Of a stretch of DNA of 64,000 nucleotides, positions 19,380-27,287 are shown piece by piece. The notes under the pieces are model-generated. The model searched no databases. It had not been told where the DNA came from and saw only the letters and a program-made list of their open reading frames with translations. The first letter of the stretch is position 1, and each line of letters begins with the position of its first letter. The stretch covers positions 152,795 to 216,794 of the forward strand of contig NZ_RQYZ01000002.1 of NCBI RefSeq assembly GCF_003932855.1, written 5' to 3'. The translations under genes were made by a program, and so were the position numbers. The DNA is from Tessaracoccus sp. OH4464_COT-324 (GTDB lineage: Bacteria > Actinomycetota > Actinomycetes > Propionibacteriales > Propionibacteriaceae).

Positions 19380-20241
19380 TCTGCACCTTCAACAAAACCT
19401 CACGAGCCAGCTGTCGGTAAGCGGCCGCTCCCGGGGAGTTCGGGGCGTAGCTGGTGATGGGTTCTCCCGCGACGGTGGTCTCCGGGAACTTGACGGTGCG
19501 CTTGATCACGGTGTGGAAGACGTCCTCCTTGAATGCTTCGACGATGCGCTCCAGCACTTCCCGCGCGTGCAGCGTGCGCGAGTCGTACATCGTCCCCAGC
19601 AGACCCAGCACCTTCACATTGGGATTCAGCCGATCCTTGACCTTGCTGATGGTGTCGGTGAGCAGCGCGATGCCCCGCAGGGCGAAGAACTCCAACTCCA
19701 GCGGCATGATCACGTAGTCGCTCGCAGTGAGCGCATTGATCGTCAGCAGCCCCAGGCTCGGTGCGCAGTCGATCAGGATGTAGTCGTATCGGTCACGTAG
19801 TTTGACCAACACGCGCTGCAGGCTCTGCTCGCGAGCCACCTCGCTGACGAGCTGCACCTCAGCGGCCGACAAGTCGATGTTCGCCGGCAGAATGTCCAAG
19901 CCCGGTACCCCCGTGGGTTGTACGACCTCGTCCACAGCGTACTCCCGGGTGAGCAGTAGGTTGTAGATCGAGCGGTCGAGGGTGTGCGGGTTGATCCCGA
20001 GACCAACCGACAGCGAGCCCTGCGGATCGAAGTCCACCAGTAGGACCCGCCGCCCCGTCTCGACGAGCGCAGCCCCCAGGTTGATCGTCGTGGTGGTCTT
20101 GCCCACTCCGCCCTTCTGATTGCACAGTGCGATGATCACCGCCTGTTTCGGGCCGTGCGATGGCGGCAGAGGATCCGCCAGTTCCGGCATCGGGCGCCCG
20201 GTCGGTCCGATCTCGCCCGGAATCAGTGTGTCCTCAGCCAC
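19372..20241 (-). CDS. ParA-family chromosome-partition ATPase
   Basis: A 289-residue ParA/Soj ATPase: deviant Walker A KGGVGKTTTT, Walker A' motif LLVDFDPQGSLSVGLG, Walker B YILIDCAPSLGLLTINAL, and the C-terminal DNA-binding helix region. The GTG at 20241 is chosen because GGAAGGAAG lies just upstream; longer in-frame readings run into xerD. No parB gene lies beside it, and the usual parAB pair is near oriC, so this is probably the second, scp-linked ParA of actinomycetes (like Rv1708). Confidence 0.9.
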   Translation of the reverse strand: MAEDTLIPGEIGPTGRPMPELADPLPPSHGPKQAVIIALCNQKGGVGKTTTTINLGAALVETGRRVLLVDFDPQGSLSVGLGINPHTLDRSIYNLLLTREYAVDEVVQPTGVPGLDILPANIDLSAAEVQLVSEVAREQSLQRVLVKLRDRYDYILIDCAPSLGLLTINALTASDYVIMPLELEFFALRGIALLTDTISKVKDRLNPNVKVLGLLGTMYDSRTLHAREVLERIVEAFKEDVFHTVIKRTVKFPETTVAGEPITSYAPNSPGAAAYRQLAREVLLKVQNG

Positions 20242-20275
20242 AGCGTCTTCCTTCCATCCAATGCTCCCCGACATC

Positions 20276-21199
20276 CTACTCTGCGCGAGCGCGCGGGTGT
20301 GCGCTGCGATGCACCTCGTGCAGTTGTTCGACCGTGACGAGCGTGTATATCTGTGTCGTGGCCACCGACGAGTGCCCAAGCAATTCCTGCACCACCCGCA
20401 GATCCGCACCCCCGGCCAACAAGTGCGTCGCGAAGGAGTGCCGGAGGGAGTGCGGTGAGATCTCCACCTGCAGCCCGGCCCTCGCCGCAGCGCGCTGCAG
20501 CACCGCCCAGACGCTCTGCCGGCTCAGTCTGCGGCCCAGCTGGTTGAGAAACAGCGCCCGTTCTGGGCGGGTGGCCAAGCTCGGTCTCGAACGCACCAGG
20601 TAGGCGCCCAGCGCGTCGGCCGCGTAGCTGCCGAGCGGAACCACCCGTTCCTTCCCACCCTTCCCTCTGAGCAGGATTCCGGCATCCGGGTGTTCCAGCG
20701 CCGCCTTGGCCTCCCACAGGTCGAGCGCGCACACCTCGCTGACGCGAGCCCCCGTCGCGTACAGCAACTCCAGCAAGGCCACGTCGCGCACGCCGGCCGC
20801 CGTGCTGATGTCCGGCGCGGCGATCAATCGGGCTACCTCATCCACTGTCAGCGACTTCGGCAACCGCTTGGGTAGTTTTGGCGGGGCGAGTTCAGCCGCC
20901 GGGTTCGCTGCAGCAAATCCCTCCCCGAACGCAAAGGCGTGCAGGCTGCGCACGCTCACCACCGCGCGCGCCACCGAGGCTCGGGCCAGCTGTGGGCCGA
21001 GGTGGCGCACGAACTCCGAAACATCCGTGACATTGACGTCGGCCACCCGCGTTATACCGCGTTCCCGTAAGAATCCCGTGTACCGGGCCAGGTCCCGACG
21101 GTAGGCCGCGACTGTGTTGGCCGATAGCCCTCGTTCCACCCGCACGTGGCCGAGGTACTCGGCGACCGCTTCCTCGATGCTCAGTCCCTGACCGGCCAA
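20276..21199 (-). CDS. xerD: Site-specific tyrosine recombinase XerD
   Basis: A 307-residue recombinase of normal Xer length. The N-terminal SAM-like core-binding domain ([17 protein letters not shown]) is followed by the catalytic domain with Arg152 (ATGARVSE), Lys in RGKGGKER, His250/Arg253 ([12 protein letters not shown]), His276 (GHSS) and the nucleophile Tyr285 (TTQIYT). XerD with XerC resolves chromosome dimers at dif. It starts at TTG 21199, overlapping the end of the nicotinamidase-Nudix gene by 19 bases. Neighbouring ParA and ScpAB genes fit a chromosome-segregation block. Confidence 0.92.
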   Translation of the reverse strand: MAGQGLSIEEAVAEYLGHVRVERGLSANTVAAYRRDLARYTGFLRERGITRVADVNVTDVSEFVRHLGPQLARASVARAVVSVRSLHAFAFGEGFAAANPAAELAPPKLPKRLPKSLTVDEVARLIAAPDISTAAGVRDVALLELLYATGARVSEVCALDLWEAKAALEHPDAGILLRGKGGKERVVPLGSYAADALGAYLVRSRPSLATRPERALFLNQLGRRLSRQSVWAVLQRAAARAGLQVEISPHSLRHSFATHLLAGGADLRVVQELLGHSSVATTQIYTLVTVEQLHEVHRSAHPRARAE

Positions 21200-22347
21200 G
21201 GCGCCTCGGCATCACGCAGCTGGTTGACGCGGCCCGCGTTCAGGGCGCTGTCCAACGCCAGCACGCCTGCCACCAACGACGGCGACTGGCACCGGCCGTC
21301 GAGGATCGCGGCCACCAATTCGGCACGCTTCACCCGTTGAACCCGCATCTCGGCCTCCTCGCCCTCAGCCACGAATCCTGCAGGAGCCCCCGCGGCGCTG
21401 AGTCCCCTGGCCAGGAAGATTCGCAATGTCTCAGCAGAAGCTCCCGGCGTGGTGCAGACGTCGACTAGCACCTGCCAACGTTCGGCCCCAAGGCCTGCCT
21501 CCTCCGCGAGTTCGCGAGCAGCGCTCGCCTGCCAGGTCTCGCCCTCGGCATCCAGCAGTCCGGCAGGGATCTCGACCAGCTCCATCCCCACCGGGTGCCG
21601 GTACTGGCGCACCACGACGATCTCGTCTGTGCCCTCGTCCCAGGCAACGATCCCAACCGCACCCGGGTGGCTGAGGAATTGCCGCTCCATTCGCTCGCCC
21701 GCCGGGGTGAGCACGGTCTCGCTCACATAGCTTGAGACCCGGCCTTCTGCCAGCAGGCGACGTTCGACAACCTCCCAGGAAACATGCAGGTCACGCACGT
21801 GTTCGACCTCGACACCGGCACTCGACAGTTCGGCCTCTACCTCGTGGACCCGATCCGGATGCACGGCGGCCGTCAGGTCGAGCAGCACGCGCGTGTCAAA
21901 CCCACTCCTTTTGGCATCCAACGCCGTCGCCCGCACGCAGTAGTCGGTGGCGATTCCGCAAACGTCCACATGCGTCACGCCCCTCTCCCGCAGATAGTCG
22001 ACCAAGTACTGCTCATTACAGTTTCCCTCGAAACCCGAATAGGCGGCCGCACGAGCCCCCTTGTCGAAGACCGCTTCGAACTCAAACGTCAGGTTCGGAT
22101 GCAGTTCGGCCCCCGGCGTGCCCACGACGCAGTGCGGCGGCCAGGAATCCACGTAGTCGGGCTGCTCGCTGAAATGTGCGCCGGGATCGATGTGCTGGTC
22201 CCGGGTGGCCACCACAACGTCGTAGCTGGTTCCAGCGTTCAGCATCCGGGATATCTTGGCGGCCACTGCCGCGCCACCAGCGACGGCCAAGGCTCCGCCC
22301 TCGCAGAAGTCGTTCTGGACGTCCACCACAATTAGAGCTGAGGTCAT
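21181..22347 (-). CDS. Nicotinamidase fused to Nudix ADP-ribose pyrophosphatase
   Basis: A 388-residue two-domain protein. Residues 1-190 are an isochorismatase-fold nicotinamidase: catalytic Asp9 (VVDVQNDF), Lys96, Cys137 ([12 protein letters not shown]), and metal ligands Asp50, His52, His58, His72. Residues about 195-388 are an ADP-ribose pyrophosphatase: [12 protein letters not shown] (259-270) and the Nudix box end RELAEEAGL (278-286). One half would deamidate nicotinamide to nicotinate for NAD salvage; the other would cleave ADP-ribose, an NAD breakdown product. In mycobacteria a stand-alone Nudix gene precedes xerD, so the nicotinamidase looks joined to that conserved locus. A TAGGGT element seven bases before the ATG suggests a leaderless transcript. 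Confidence 0.88.
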   Translation of the reverse strand: MTSALIVVDVQNDFCEGGALAVAGGAAVAAKISRMLNAGTSYDVVVATRDQHIDPGAHFSEQPDYVDSWPPHCVVGTPGAELHPNLTFEFEAVFDKGARAAAYSGFEGNCNEQYLVDYLRERGVTHVDVCGIATDYCVRATALDAKRSGFDTRVLLDLTAAVHPDRVHEVEAELSSAGVEVEHVRDLHVSWEVVERRLLAEGRVSSYVSETVLTPAGERMERQFLSHPGAVGIVAWDEGTDEIVVVRQYRHPVGMELVEIPAGLLDAEGETWQASAARELAEEAGLGAERWQVLVDVCTTPGASAETLRIFLARGLSAAGAPAGFVAEGEEAEMRVQRVKRAELVAAILDGRCQSPSLVAGVLALDSALNAGRVNQLRDAEAPWPVRD

Positions 22348-22379
22348 GAAGTCAACCCTACCTGTGGCAGAGTCCTACC

Positions 22380-22784
22380 ATGACCGATCTCCCGTCCTGG
22401 GCAACCGAAATGGCCAGCCCGTTTGATCAGAAGTTGGGCTTGGAACTCGTCGAGCTGTCTCCGCAAAGAGTGGTGGGCTGGATCCCAGTAGCAGGAAACG
22501 TGCAACCCTTTGGCAGGCTGCACGGCGGCGCGTCGGCCACCCTAATCGAGACCTTGGCATCATTGGGTGCCACCGCCCACGGCAAGACGCTGGGGCTGAT
22601 GGCGGTGGGACTCGACCTGCACGTCACGCACTTGGGCTCAGCAAGGAGCGGCACAGTCTACGGAACCGCGACGGCGGTGCGCCTCGGCCGGCGGGTCGCC
22701 GCCTACCGCGTGGATGTCACCGACGACGCAAGCCGGTTGATCTCGACCGGCACGCTGAACTGCATGCTCGTGCCGACAAGCTGA
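22380..22784 (+). CDS. Hotdog-fold acyl-CoA thioesterase (PaaI/MenI-like)
   Basis: A 134-residue single hotdog domain: N-terminal helix, PFGRLHGGASATLIETLAS with the conserved HGG turn and catalytic-type Glu, then beta strands ending STGTLNCMLVP. Such enzymes hydrolyse aromatic or fatty acyl-CoA thioesters; the YdiI/MenI type acts on 1,4-dihydroxy-2-naphthoyl-CoA in menaquinone synthesis. No menaquinone gene lies nearby, so the substrate is open. It starts 32 bases from the divergent nicotinamidase fusion and ends 9 bases before the convergent pdtaR. Confidence 0.85.
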   Translation: MTDLPSWATEMASPFDQKLGLELVELSPQRVVGWIPVAGNVQPFGRLHGGASATLIETLASLGATAHGKTLGLMAVGLDLHVTHLGSARSGTVYGTATAVRLGRRVAAYRVDVTDDASRLISTGTLNCMLVPTS

Positions 22785-22793
22785 GGTCTCTTT

Positions 22794-23387
22794 CTAGGAC
22801 TGTTTCTTGTGGTGAGCGATCACGCCCTCCGCCACCTCACGCATGGATTTGCGCAAATTCATAGCCGTCTTCTGAATCCAGCGGAACGCCTCCGGCTCGG
22901 TGAGTGACAGGTTCTTCTGCAGGATTCCCTTGGCCTGGTCGATGATCTTGCGGGACTCCAGCCGCTCTTCCAGTGTGGCCAGCTCCTCCTCGATGGCACG
23001 TAGCTCCTGAAAACGCCCGAGTGCCACCTCAATGGCTGGCACCACGTCCGAGGCGTCAAAGGGTTTGACCACGTAAGCCATCGCACCCGCATCCCGGGCT
23101 CTCTCCACCAGGTCTCGCTGGCTGAAGGCCGTGAGCATCACGATGGGAGCGATGCGTTCCTCCGCGATGGTCTCGGCGGCCGAGATGCCGTCCAACTTCG
23201 GCATCTTCACATCCATGATGACCAGGTCGGGTTGCAACGCGCGCGCCATCTCAATGGCCTCCTCGCCGTCCCCCGCCTGGCCGACCACCTCATAGCCTTC
23301 CTCAATGAGCAGCTCCACCAAATCCAATCGGATGAGCGCCTCGTCCTCTGCGACGAGCACCGTCGGCTTCTTAGTCGATTCAGTCAT
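22794..23387 (-). CDS. pdtaR: ANTAR-domain response regulator PdtaR
   Basis: A 197-residue response regulator. The receiver domain (residues 8-125) has acidic residues in VAEDEALIRLDL, the phosphoacceptor Asp59 (VIMDVKMP) and the switch Lys in VVKPFDASD. A short coiled coil leads to a C-terminal ANTAR RNA-binding domain (ESRKIIDQAKGILQ, with FRWIQKTAMN). ANTAR regulators act by binding paired hairpins that overlap terminators. The partner kinase PdtaS is not in the window. Confidence 0.93.
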   Translation of the reverse strand: MTESTKKPTVLVAEDEALIRLDLVELLIEEGYEVVGQAGDGEEAIEMARALQPDLVIMDVKMPKLDGISAAETIAEERIAPIVMLTAFSQRDLVERARDAGAMAYVVKPFDASDVVPAIEVALGRFQELRAIEEELATLEERLESRKIIDQAKGILQKNLSLTEPEAFRWIQKTAMNLRKSMREVAEGVIAHHKKQS

Positions 23388-23498
23388 TGGTTCCTCACTT
23401 GCTCAGGCTGAGCACATTCAGCGAATAGCCTACTGCTGTCGGCGCGTCTTTGCCCACTTAGCGCAAAATCAGTCAAGTGTGGCACAATGTTTGGAGTT

Positions 23499-23582
23499 GC
23501 CCGGGTGGCGGAATGGTAGACGCGCTCGACTCAAAATCGAGTGGCCCGAAAGGCCGTAGGGGTTCGAGTCCCCTGCCGGGTA
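23499..23582 (+). tRNA. tRNA-Leu (anticodon CAA)
   Basis: Class II tRNA of 84 nt. The anticodon stem CTCGA/TCGAG carries loop CTCAAAA, giving anticodon CAA for UUG. A long variable arm (GGCC with a CGAAA loop and GGCC) and a T arm AGGGG-TTCGAGT-CCCCT are clear. Acceptor bases GCCCGGG pair with GCCGGGT with one G-U wobble at 1-72 and a G-G mismatch at 7-66; discriminator A; CCA is not encoded. An IS481-type miniature element is inserted directly after it. Confidence 0.9.
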
Positions 23583-23585
23583 CGA
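23570..23585 (+). repeat. Left copy of 16-bp direct repeat flanking the IS481-type remnant (tRNA-Leu 3' end)
   Basis: CCCCTGCCGGGTACGA here is repeated exactly at 23804-23819. The two copies bracket the insertion remnant with one and three extra bases, as a target-site duplication would. Confidence 0.75.
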
Positions 23586-23586
23586 T

Positions 23587-23800
23587 TGTGATGTCTCATG
23601 ACATCGGAAACCCCTTGAACCTTCAGGGTTCGGGGGGGTTCATTGTTTGGGGTTGGTAGCGGCGGGCGGTTTCGGCTTGCGGGAGTCCCCGGATAGCCAC
23701 AGCCGTGATAACGAGACGTGCTTTCAACATCCTCGAGCATCGCGCTCCAAAGGTTTCCCATGTCGTGAGACATGCGTCTCCTATGTCCTGAGCCGCGACA
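23587..23800 (-). mobile_element. Miniature, internally deleted IS481-family element
   Basis: A 214-bp element bounded by imperfect 21-bp terminal inverted repeats: TGTGATGTCTCATGACATCG.. on the left, and the reverse complement of the right end reads TGTCGCGGCTCAGGACATAG.. (15 of 21 positions match, both beginning TGT). An inner inverted repeat of ATGTCTCA-n-GACAT-n-GGAAACC lies at 23591-23614 and 23753-23776. Inside on the minus strand is a 35-codon stub whose translation matches the helix-turn-helix start of IS481 transposases. The rest of the transposase gene is gone. A 16-bp direct repeat flanks both ends. IS481 elements duplicate up to about 15 bp of target, consistent with this. Confidence 0.7.
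23623..23730 (-). pseudogene. IS481-type transposase N-terminal fragment
   Basis: A 35-codon remnant beginning MLKARLVITAVAIRGL and continuing PQAETARRYQ. This matches the N-terminal helix-turn-helix of actinomycete IS481 transposases (pattern ARLVITAV...G..QAE.ARRY). After the Tyr-Gln the sequence diverges (PQTMNPPEP, stop), so the catalytic DDE domain has been deleted. No function is expected. Confidence 0.65.
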
Positions 23801-23803
23801 CTC

Positions 23804-23819
23804 CCCCTGCCGGGTACGA
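23804..23819 (+). repeat. Right copy of 16-bp direct repeat flanking the IS481-type remnant
   Basis: Exact second copy of the 16 bases at 23570-23585, starting three bases after the element end. It repeats the 3' acceptor end of tRNA-Leu and is followed by the terminator shared with pyk, which was probably the tRNA's own terminator before the insertion. Confidence 0.75.
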
Positions 23820-23824
23820 CAATG

Positions 23825-23854
23825 AAAGAGCCGCAGGTTTTCCTGCGGCTCTTT
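23825..23854. terminator. Bidirectional terminator between tRNA-Leu and pyk
   Basis: AAAGAGCCGCAGG (23825-23837) pairs with CCTGCGGCTCTTT (23842-23854) around a TTTT loop: a perfect 13-bp stem with T-rich ends on both strands. It lies 16 bases after the pyk stop on the minus strand and downstream of the tRNA on the plus strand. Confidence 0.85.
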
Positions 23855-23870
23855 CGCCGTCGCACCTAGC

Positions 23871-25280
23871 TCAGTCCTTGATGCGGTGAACGCGCAAGTT
23901 GTTCGTCTTGCCGGGCACACCCATCGGCATACCGGACAGAATCACGACGCGTTCCCCCACCTCAATCAGACCGTGGGCTCGCAGGTAGGCGTCGAGGGCC
24001 TGAACCATTTCCTCCTGGGCCATGAAGTTGGGCGTCACCACGGTGTTCAAACCCCACGAGAGGGTCATCTGCTGGCGAGTGGTCTCCTCGGGGGAGAAGA
24101 CCAGCATCGGGATCGGTGCCCGCAGGCGGGAGAGCCTGCGACCGGTGTCCCCCGACTTGGTGAAAGCCACCAGGTAGCGGGCGCCAACCCGCTCGGCCAC
24201 CTCGACCGCGGCCTTCGCGAGGATGCCTCCCGTGGTGTGCGGATCCCAGTCGATGTGGTGGATTTCCGCGTGGCCTTCCTTCTCGGTGCTTTCGACGATG
24301 CGCGCCATCGTGGAGACGGTGAGGACCGGGAAGTCGCCAACCGAGGTCTCTCCGGAGAGCATCACCGCGTCGGCACCGTCGAGGATGGCGTTCGCCACGT
24401 CGGAGGCCTCAGCCCGGGTCGGGCGCGGGTTGGAGATCATAGAATCGAGCATCTGCGTCGCTACGATGACCGGTTTGGCCCACTTGCGGGCGGCCCGAAT
24501 GATCTTCTTCTGCACCAGCGGAACGTCTTCCAGCGGCAGTTCCACGCCCAGATCGCCACGGGCCACCATGAAGGCGTCGAAGGAGTCGATGATGGCTTGC
24601 AGGTTCCGGATGGCCTGCGGCTTCTCCAGCTTGGCGATCACCGGCACGCGACGGCCGACCTCGTCCATGATCTCGTGCACGCGCTTGATGTCATCTCCCG
24701 AGCGAACGAAGGACAGCGCCATCATGTCGATGCCGTTTTCCAACGCCCAGCGCAGGTCTGCTTCGTCCTTCTCGCTCATCGCCGGAACCGAGACCGCGGC
24801 TCCCGGGATGTTGATGCCCTTGTTGTTGGACACCGGCCCGGCCACGACCACCTCGGTGACCACGTCGGTGGCATCCACTGCGGTCACCCGCAGGCCAACC
24901 TTGCCGTCGTCGATGAGGAGCATGTCGCCGGGGCGGACGTCTCCCGGCAGACCCTTGTAAGTGGTGGAGCAGCGTTCCTTGGTGCCGAGGATTTCCTCCA
25001 CGGTGATGGTGAACACGTCACCACGGGCGAGGTTATGCGGGCCATCCGCGAACTTTCCGAGACGGATCTTGGGGCCCTGCAGATCGGCGAACACGCCGAC
25101 GGTGGCGCCAGTGATGCGGCTAGCCTCCCGGACGTTCTTCAGTCGGGTGAGGTGCTCGTTGTAGTCGCCGTGGCTCATGTTGAGTCGGGCTACGTTCATG
25201 CCCGCCTGGATGAGCTCCACCAGACGCTCAACAGACTCGGAAGACGGGCCCAGGGTACAAACAATCTTAGCTCTACGCAC
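23871..25280 (-). CDS. pyk: Pyruvate kinase
   Basis: A 469-residue enzyme converting PEP and ADP to pyruvate and ATP. Conserved elements: RRAKIVCTLGPSS, the ARLNMSHGD loop, the catalytic Lys/Glu segment PVIAKLEKPQA, MVARGDLGVELP, and the MLSGETSVGDFP region, with a complete C-terminal allosteric domain. It starts at GTG 25280 with GAGG upstream. The window also encodes pyruvate phosphate dikinase (60078-62720), so PEP/pyruvate flux can run both ways. Confidence 0.96.
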   Translation of the reverse strand: MRRAKIVCTLGPSSESVERLVELIQAGMNVARLNMSHGDYNEHLTRLKNVREASRITGATVGVFADLQGPKIRLGKFADGPHNLARGDVFTITVEEILGTKERCSTTYKGLPGDVRPGDMLLIDDGKVGLRVTAVDATDVVTEVVVAGPVSNNKGINIPGAAVSVPAMSEKDEADLRWALENGIDMMALSFVRSGDDIKRVHEIMDEVGRRVPVIAKLEKPQAIRNLQAIIDSFDAFMVARGDLGVELPLEDVPLVQKKIIRAARKWAKPVIVATQMLDSMISNPRPTRAEASDVANAILDGADAVMLSGETSVGDFPVLTVSTMARIVESTEKEGHAEIHHIDWDPHTTGGILAKAAVEVAERVGARYLVAFTKSGDTGRRLSRLRAPIPMLVFSPEETTRQQMTLSWGLNTVVTPNFMAQEEMVQALDAYLRAHGLIEVGERVVILSGMPMGVPGKTNNLRVHRIKD

Positions 25281-25358
25281 AATGCCTCAGCCTACCCGAA
25301 GGGTAGAGAATACCCTCACCCGGAGTCCTTCTGTTAGCCAACTGCGAAGAAAAGTTGC

Positions 25359-26282
25359 TCAATCGTTTGACCGGACGACCTCCAGCGCACGCGCCAGCTC
25401 CTCCGGGTAGGGCGACTCGAACTCCACTCGCCTCCCCGTCGCTGGGTGTTCGAACCCGAGTCGCAGCGCGTGCAGCCACTGCCGGTCGAGGCCAACCAGC
25501 GCGGAGAGTTTGGGATCTGCCCCGTAGAGCGGATCCCCCACGCAGGGATGCCCGATGGCAGCCATGTGCACCCGGATCTGATGGGTCCGTCCGGTCATCA
25601 GCTTGACATCAAGGAGCGTTGCCCGTCTATGGGCCTCGATGGTGTCGTAGTGGGTCAGGCTCTCGCGCCCGCCCTCGACAACCGCCATCTTCCACTCGTG
25701 CCCGGGATGACGCCCGATAGGAGCGTCGATGGAGCCGCTGAAGGGGTCAGGATGTCCTTGGACGAGAGCATGGTAGGTCTTGTCCACCAATCGAGAACGA
25801 AACGCGTCCTTGAGGATCGAATAGGCTCGCTCGCTCTTGGCCACCACCATCACGCCCGAGGTTCCGACGTCCAGCCTGCTGACGATCCCCTGCCGCTCGG
25901 CTGCGCCGCTCGTCGCGACCTTCACACCGACATGGGCCAGGTGCTCTACCACGCTGCCGCCCTCCCAGCCCAGGCTCGGGTGAGCGGCGATGCCCGCAGG
26001 CTTATCCACCACGACGATATCCGCATCCTCGTGCAGGATGCTCAGCCCTTCAGCAACACGTGGCTTCACCGTCAAGGGGGCCGGAACCGCCTCGTCGAGA
26101 ATCTCCAGCATCGCCCCCGCGGCGACCCGGGTGGCTCCCTTCAGCACCGGTTTGAAATCGAGCAGTAGCCCGCCCGCGTTCAGGATGGTCTCTATTTTCG
26201 AGCGAGAGTAGCCGCTGACTCTCGCCGCCGCGACGTCAACCCGCTCACCTGCCAACGCGTCCGGGATCAGGAAGATGCTCAC
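25359..26282 (-). CDS. RluA-family 23S rRNA pseudouridine synthase (RluD-like)
   Basis: A 307-residue protein. The N-terminal S4-like domain ([20 protein letters not shown]) precedes a catalytic domain with [15 protein letters not shown] and the catalytic Asp in [19 protein letters not shown], ending with [19 protein letters not shown]. Its position directly after lspA, three bases away, is the common lspA-rluD pair, so the RluD type is likely; the exact target uridines are inferred. Confidence 0.92.
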   Translation of the reverse strand: MSIFLIPDALAGERVDVAAARVSGYSRSKIETILNAGGLLLDFKPVLKGATRVAAGAMLEILDEAVPAPLTVKPRVAEGLSILHEDADIVVVDKPAGIAAHPSLGWEGGSVVEHLAHVGVKVATSGAAERQGIVSRLDVGTSGVMVVAKSERAYSILKDAFRSRLVDKTYHALVQGHPDPFSGSIDAPIGRHPGHEWKMAVVEGGRESLTHYDTIEAHRRATLLDVKLMTGRTHQIRVHMAAIGHPCVGDPLYGADPKLSALVGLDRQWLHALRLGFEHPATGRRVEFESPYPEELARALEVVRSND

Positions 26283-26284
26283 CG

Positions 26285-26767
26285 CTACACCCCGCTCGGC
26301 CTGCGTCCGCTCCTGAACCCGAACAGGATCAGCAGGGCCGCCCCTAGTGTGATGAACACGTCCGCAACGTTGAAAATCGCGAAATAAGGCAACTGGATGA
26401 AATCAACCACATGCCCATAAAGCGCGGCAGGCGGGCGGAACAACCGGTCGTGCAGGTTGCCGGAAATCCCGGCAAGGAAAAAGCCGAGCACCACTGCTTG
26501 GCTCACTCGCCGCACCCGAGGCAGTGCGTAGCCGAGGCATCCCGCCAGCGCGACGATCGCGAAAACCGTGAAGGCCAGCGTGGCGCTCCGCCCCAAGCCG
26601 AACGCCGCCCCCGGGTTGAAGATCAGCGTGAACCGCAGCAACTCCCCCAACATTGGAACAGACTCGCCAGGTTGGAGCGACGCTAGAATGATCTCTTTGG
26701 TGAGTTGGTCCGCCGCAAACCCGAAAAGTCCGAGACCCACGGCCAACGCAATCGCTGCCCGCTTCAG
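26285..26767 (-). CDS. lspA: Lipoprotein signal peptidase
   Basis: A 160-residue membrane aspartyl protease that cleaves lipoprotein signal peptides. Four membrane helices are predicted; conserved pieces are [32 protein letters not shown] (first catalytic Asp) and [11 protein letters not shown] (second Asp). The best start is a CTG at 26767: it has GGAGGAG at normal spacing and overlaps the preceding stop as CTGA, and it keeps the whole first helix. A TTG seven codons later is the alternative. No ATG or GTG in frame gives a full first helix except inside the upstream gene. Confidence 0.9.
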   Translation of the reverse strand: MKRAAIALAVGLGLFGFAADQLTKEIILASLQPGESVPMLGELLRFTLIFNPGAAFGLGRSATLAFTVFAIVALAGCLGYALPRVRRVSQAVVLGFFLAGISGNLHDRLFRPPAALYGHVVDFIQLPYFAIFNVADVFITLGAALLILFGFRSGRRPSGV

Positions 26768-27177
26768 CGTCGCTCCTCCCGCTGCTTGCAGCCGACACAC
26801 AGAGTCGCCCGCGGGAACACCTGCAGCCTGCCCTTGCCGATCGGCTGCTCGCAAACCTCGCAGTAACCGTACTGGCCCTGGTCGAACAGGGTGAGAGCGA
26901 GCCGAAGCTGATCTGCCATCTCCTTCACGTTGTGTGCAAGAGACAGTTCCTGATCCCGCTCAAAGTTGCTGGAGCCGACGTCGGCCGGATCACGGCCCGC
27001 GCCGTCGTTACCGCCACTGAGCAGCGCAGCCAGTTCAGCCTCGGACTCTTCAATCCGCTTCTCGATGCGGGCAAGCTCCCCGACGAGTTCCTCGCGCTGC
27101 TCTCGAATCTCCTCCTCGGTCCAGGGTTCTTCGCCCTCACGGATGGGGAGAGTTTTGGCTGCCTCGTTCTTGGCCAT
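26764..27177 (-). CDS. TraR/DksA-family zinc-finger protein
   Basis: A 137-residue protein. An acidic coiled-coil N-terminal part (WTEEEIREQREELVGELARIE) is followed by the conserved C4 zinc finger YGYCEVCEQPIGKGRL...CVGCKQRE. Such proteins may bind RNA polymerase's secondary channel. The ATG at 27177 has GAGGAAAG upstream. It is cotranscribed with lspA, whose start overlaps its stop codon. Confidence 0.88.
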   Translation of the reverse strand: MAKNEAAKTLPIREGEEPWTEEEIREQREELVGELARIEKRIEESEAELAALLSGGNDGAGRDPADVGSSNFERDQELSLAHNVKEMADQLRLALTLFDQGQYGYCEVCEQPIGKGRLQVFPRATLCVGCKQREERR

Positions 27178-27237
27178 GATGTGTCTTTCCTCATTGATTA
27201 CCGTGCAGGAAGGGTACACCACTTCCGCGACAAGCGC

Positions 27238-27276
27238 AGGGCGGGTCGACCCCGTGCTCTGGGATCGACCCGCCCT
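27238..27276. terminator. Terminator downstream of divIVA
   Basis: AGGGCGGGTCGA (27238-27249) pairs perfectly with TCGACCCGCCCT (27265-27276) over a 15-base loop. It lies 12 bases after the divIVA stop. No T-tract follows on the minus strand, so efficiency is uncertain. Confidence 0.6.
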
Positions 27277-27287
27277 GGCGAGTCGAA

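Noticed and set aside
23570..23819. Direct repeats at a tRNA 3' end read as attL/attR of an integrated phage or island
   Set aside because: Only 218 bases lie between the copies, there is no integrase, and the copies abut IS481-like ends, so a transposition target duplication explains them better.
23531..23920. 129-codon minus-strand frame across the tRNA and insertion remnant
   Set aside because: It runs through the tRNA gene and the miniature element; only the short transposase-like piece in another frame has any similarity to a protein.
23886..25337. 483-codon plus-strand open frame opposite pyk
   Set aside because: Shadow of the intact pyruvate kinase gene; no conserved motif.
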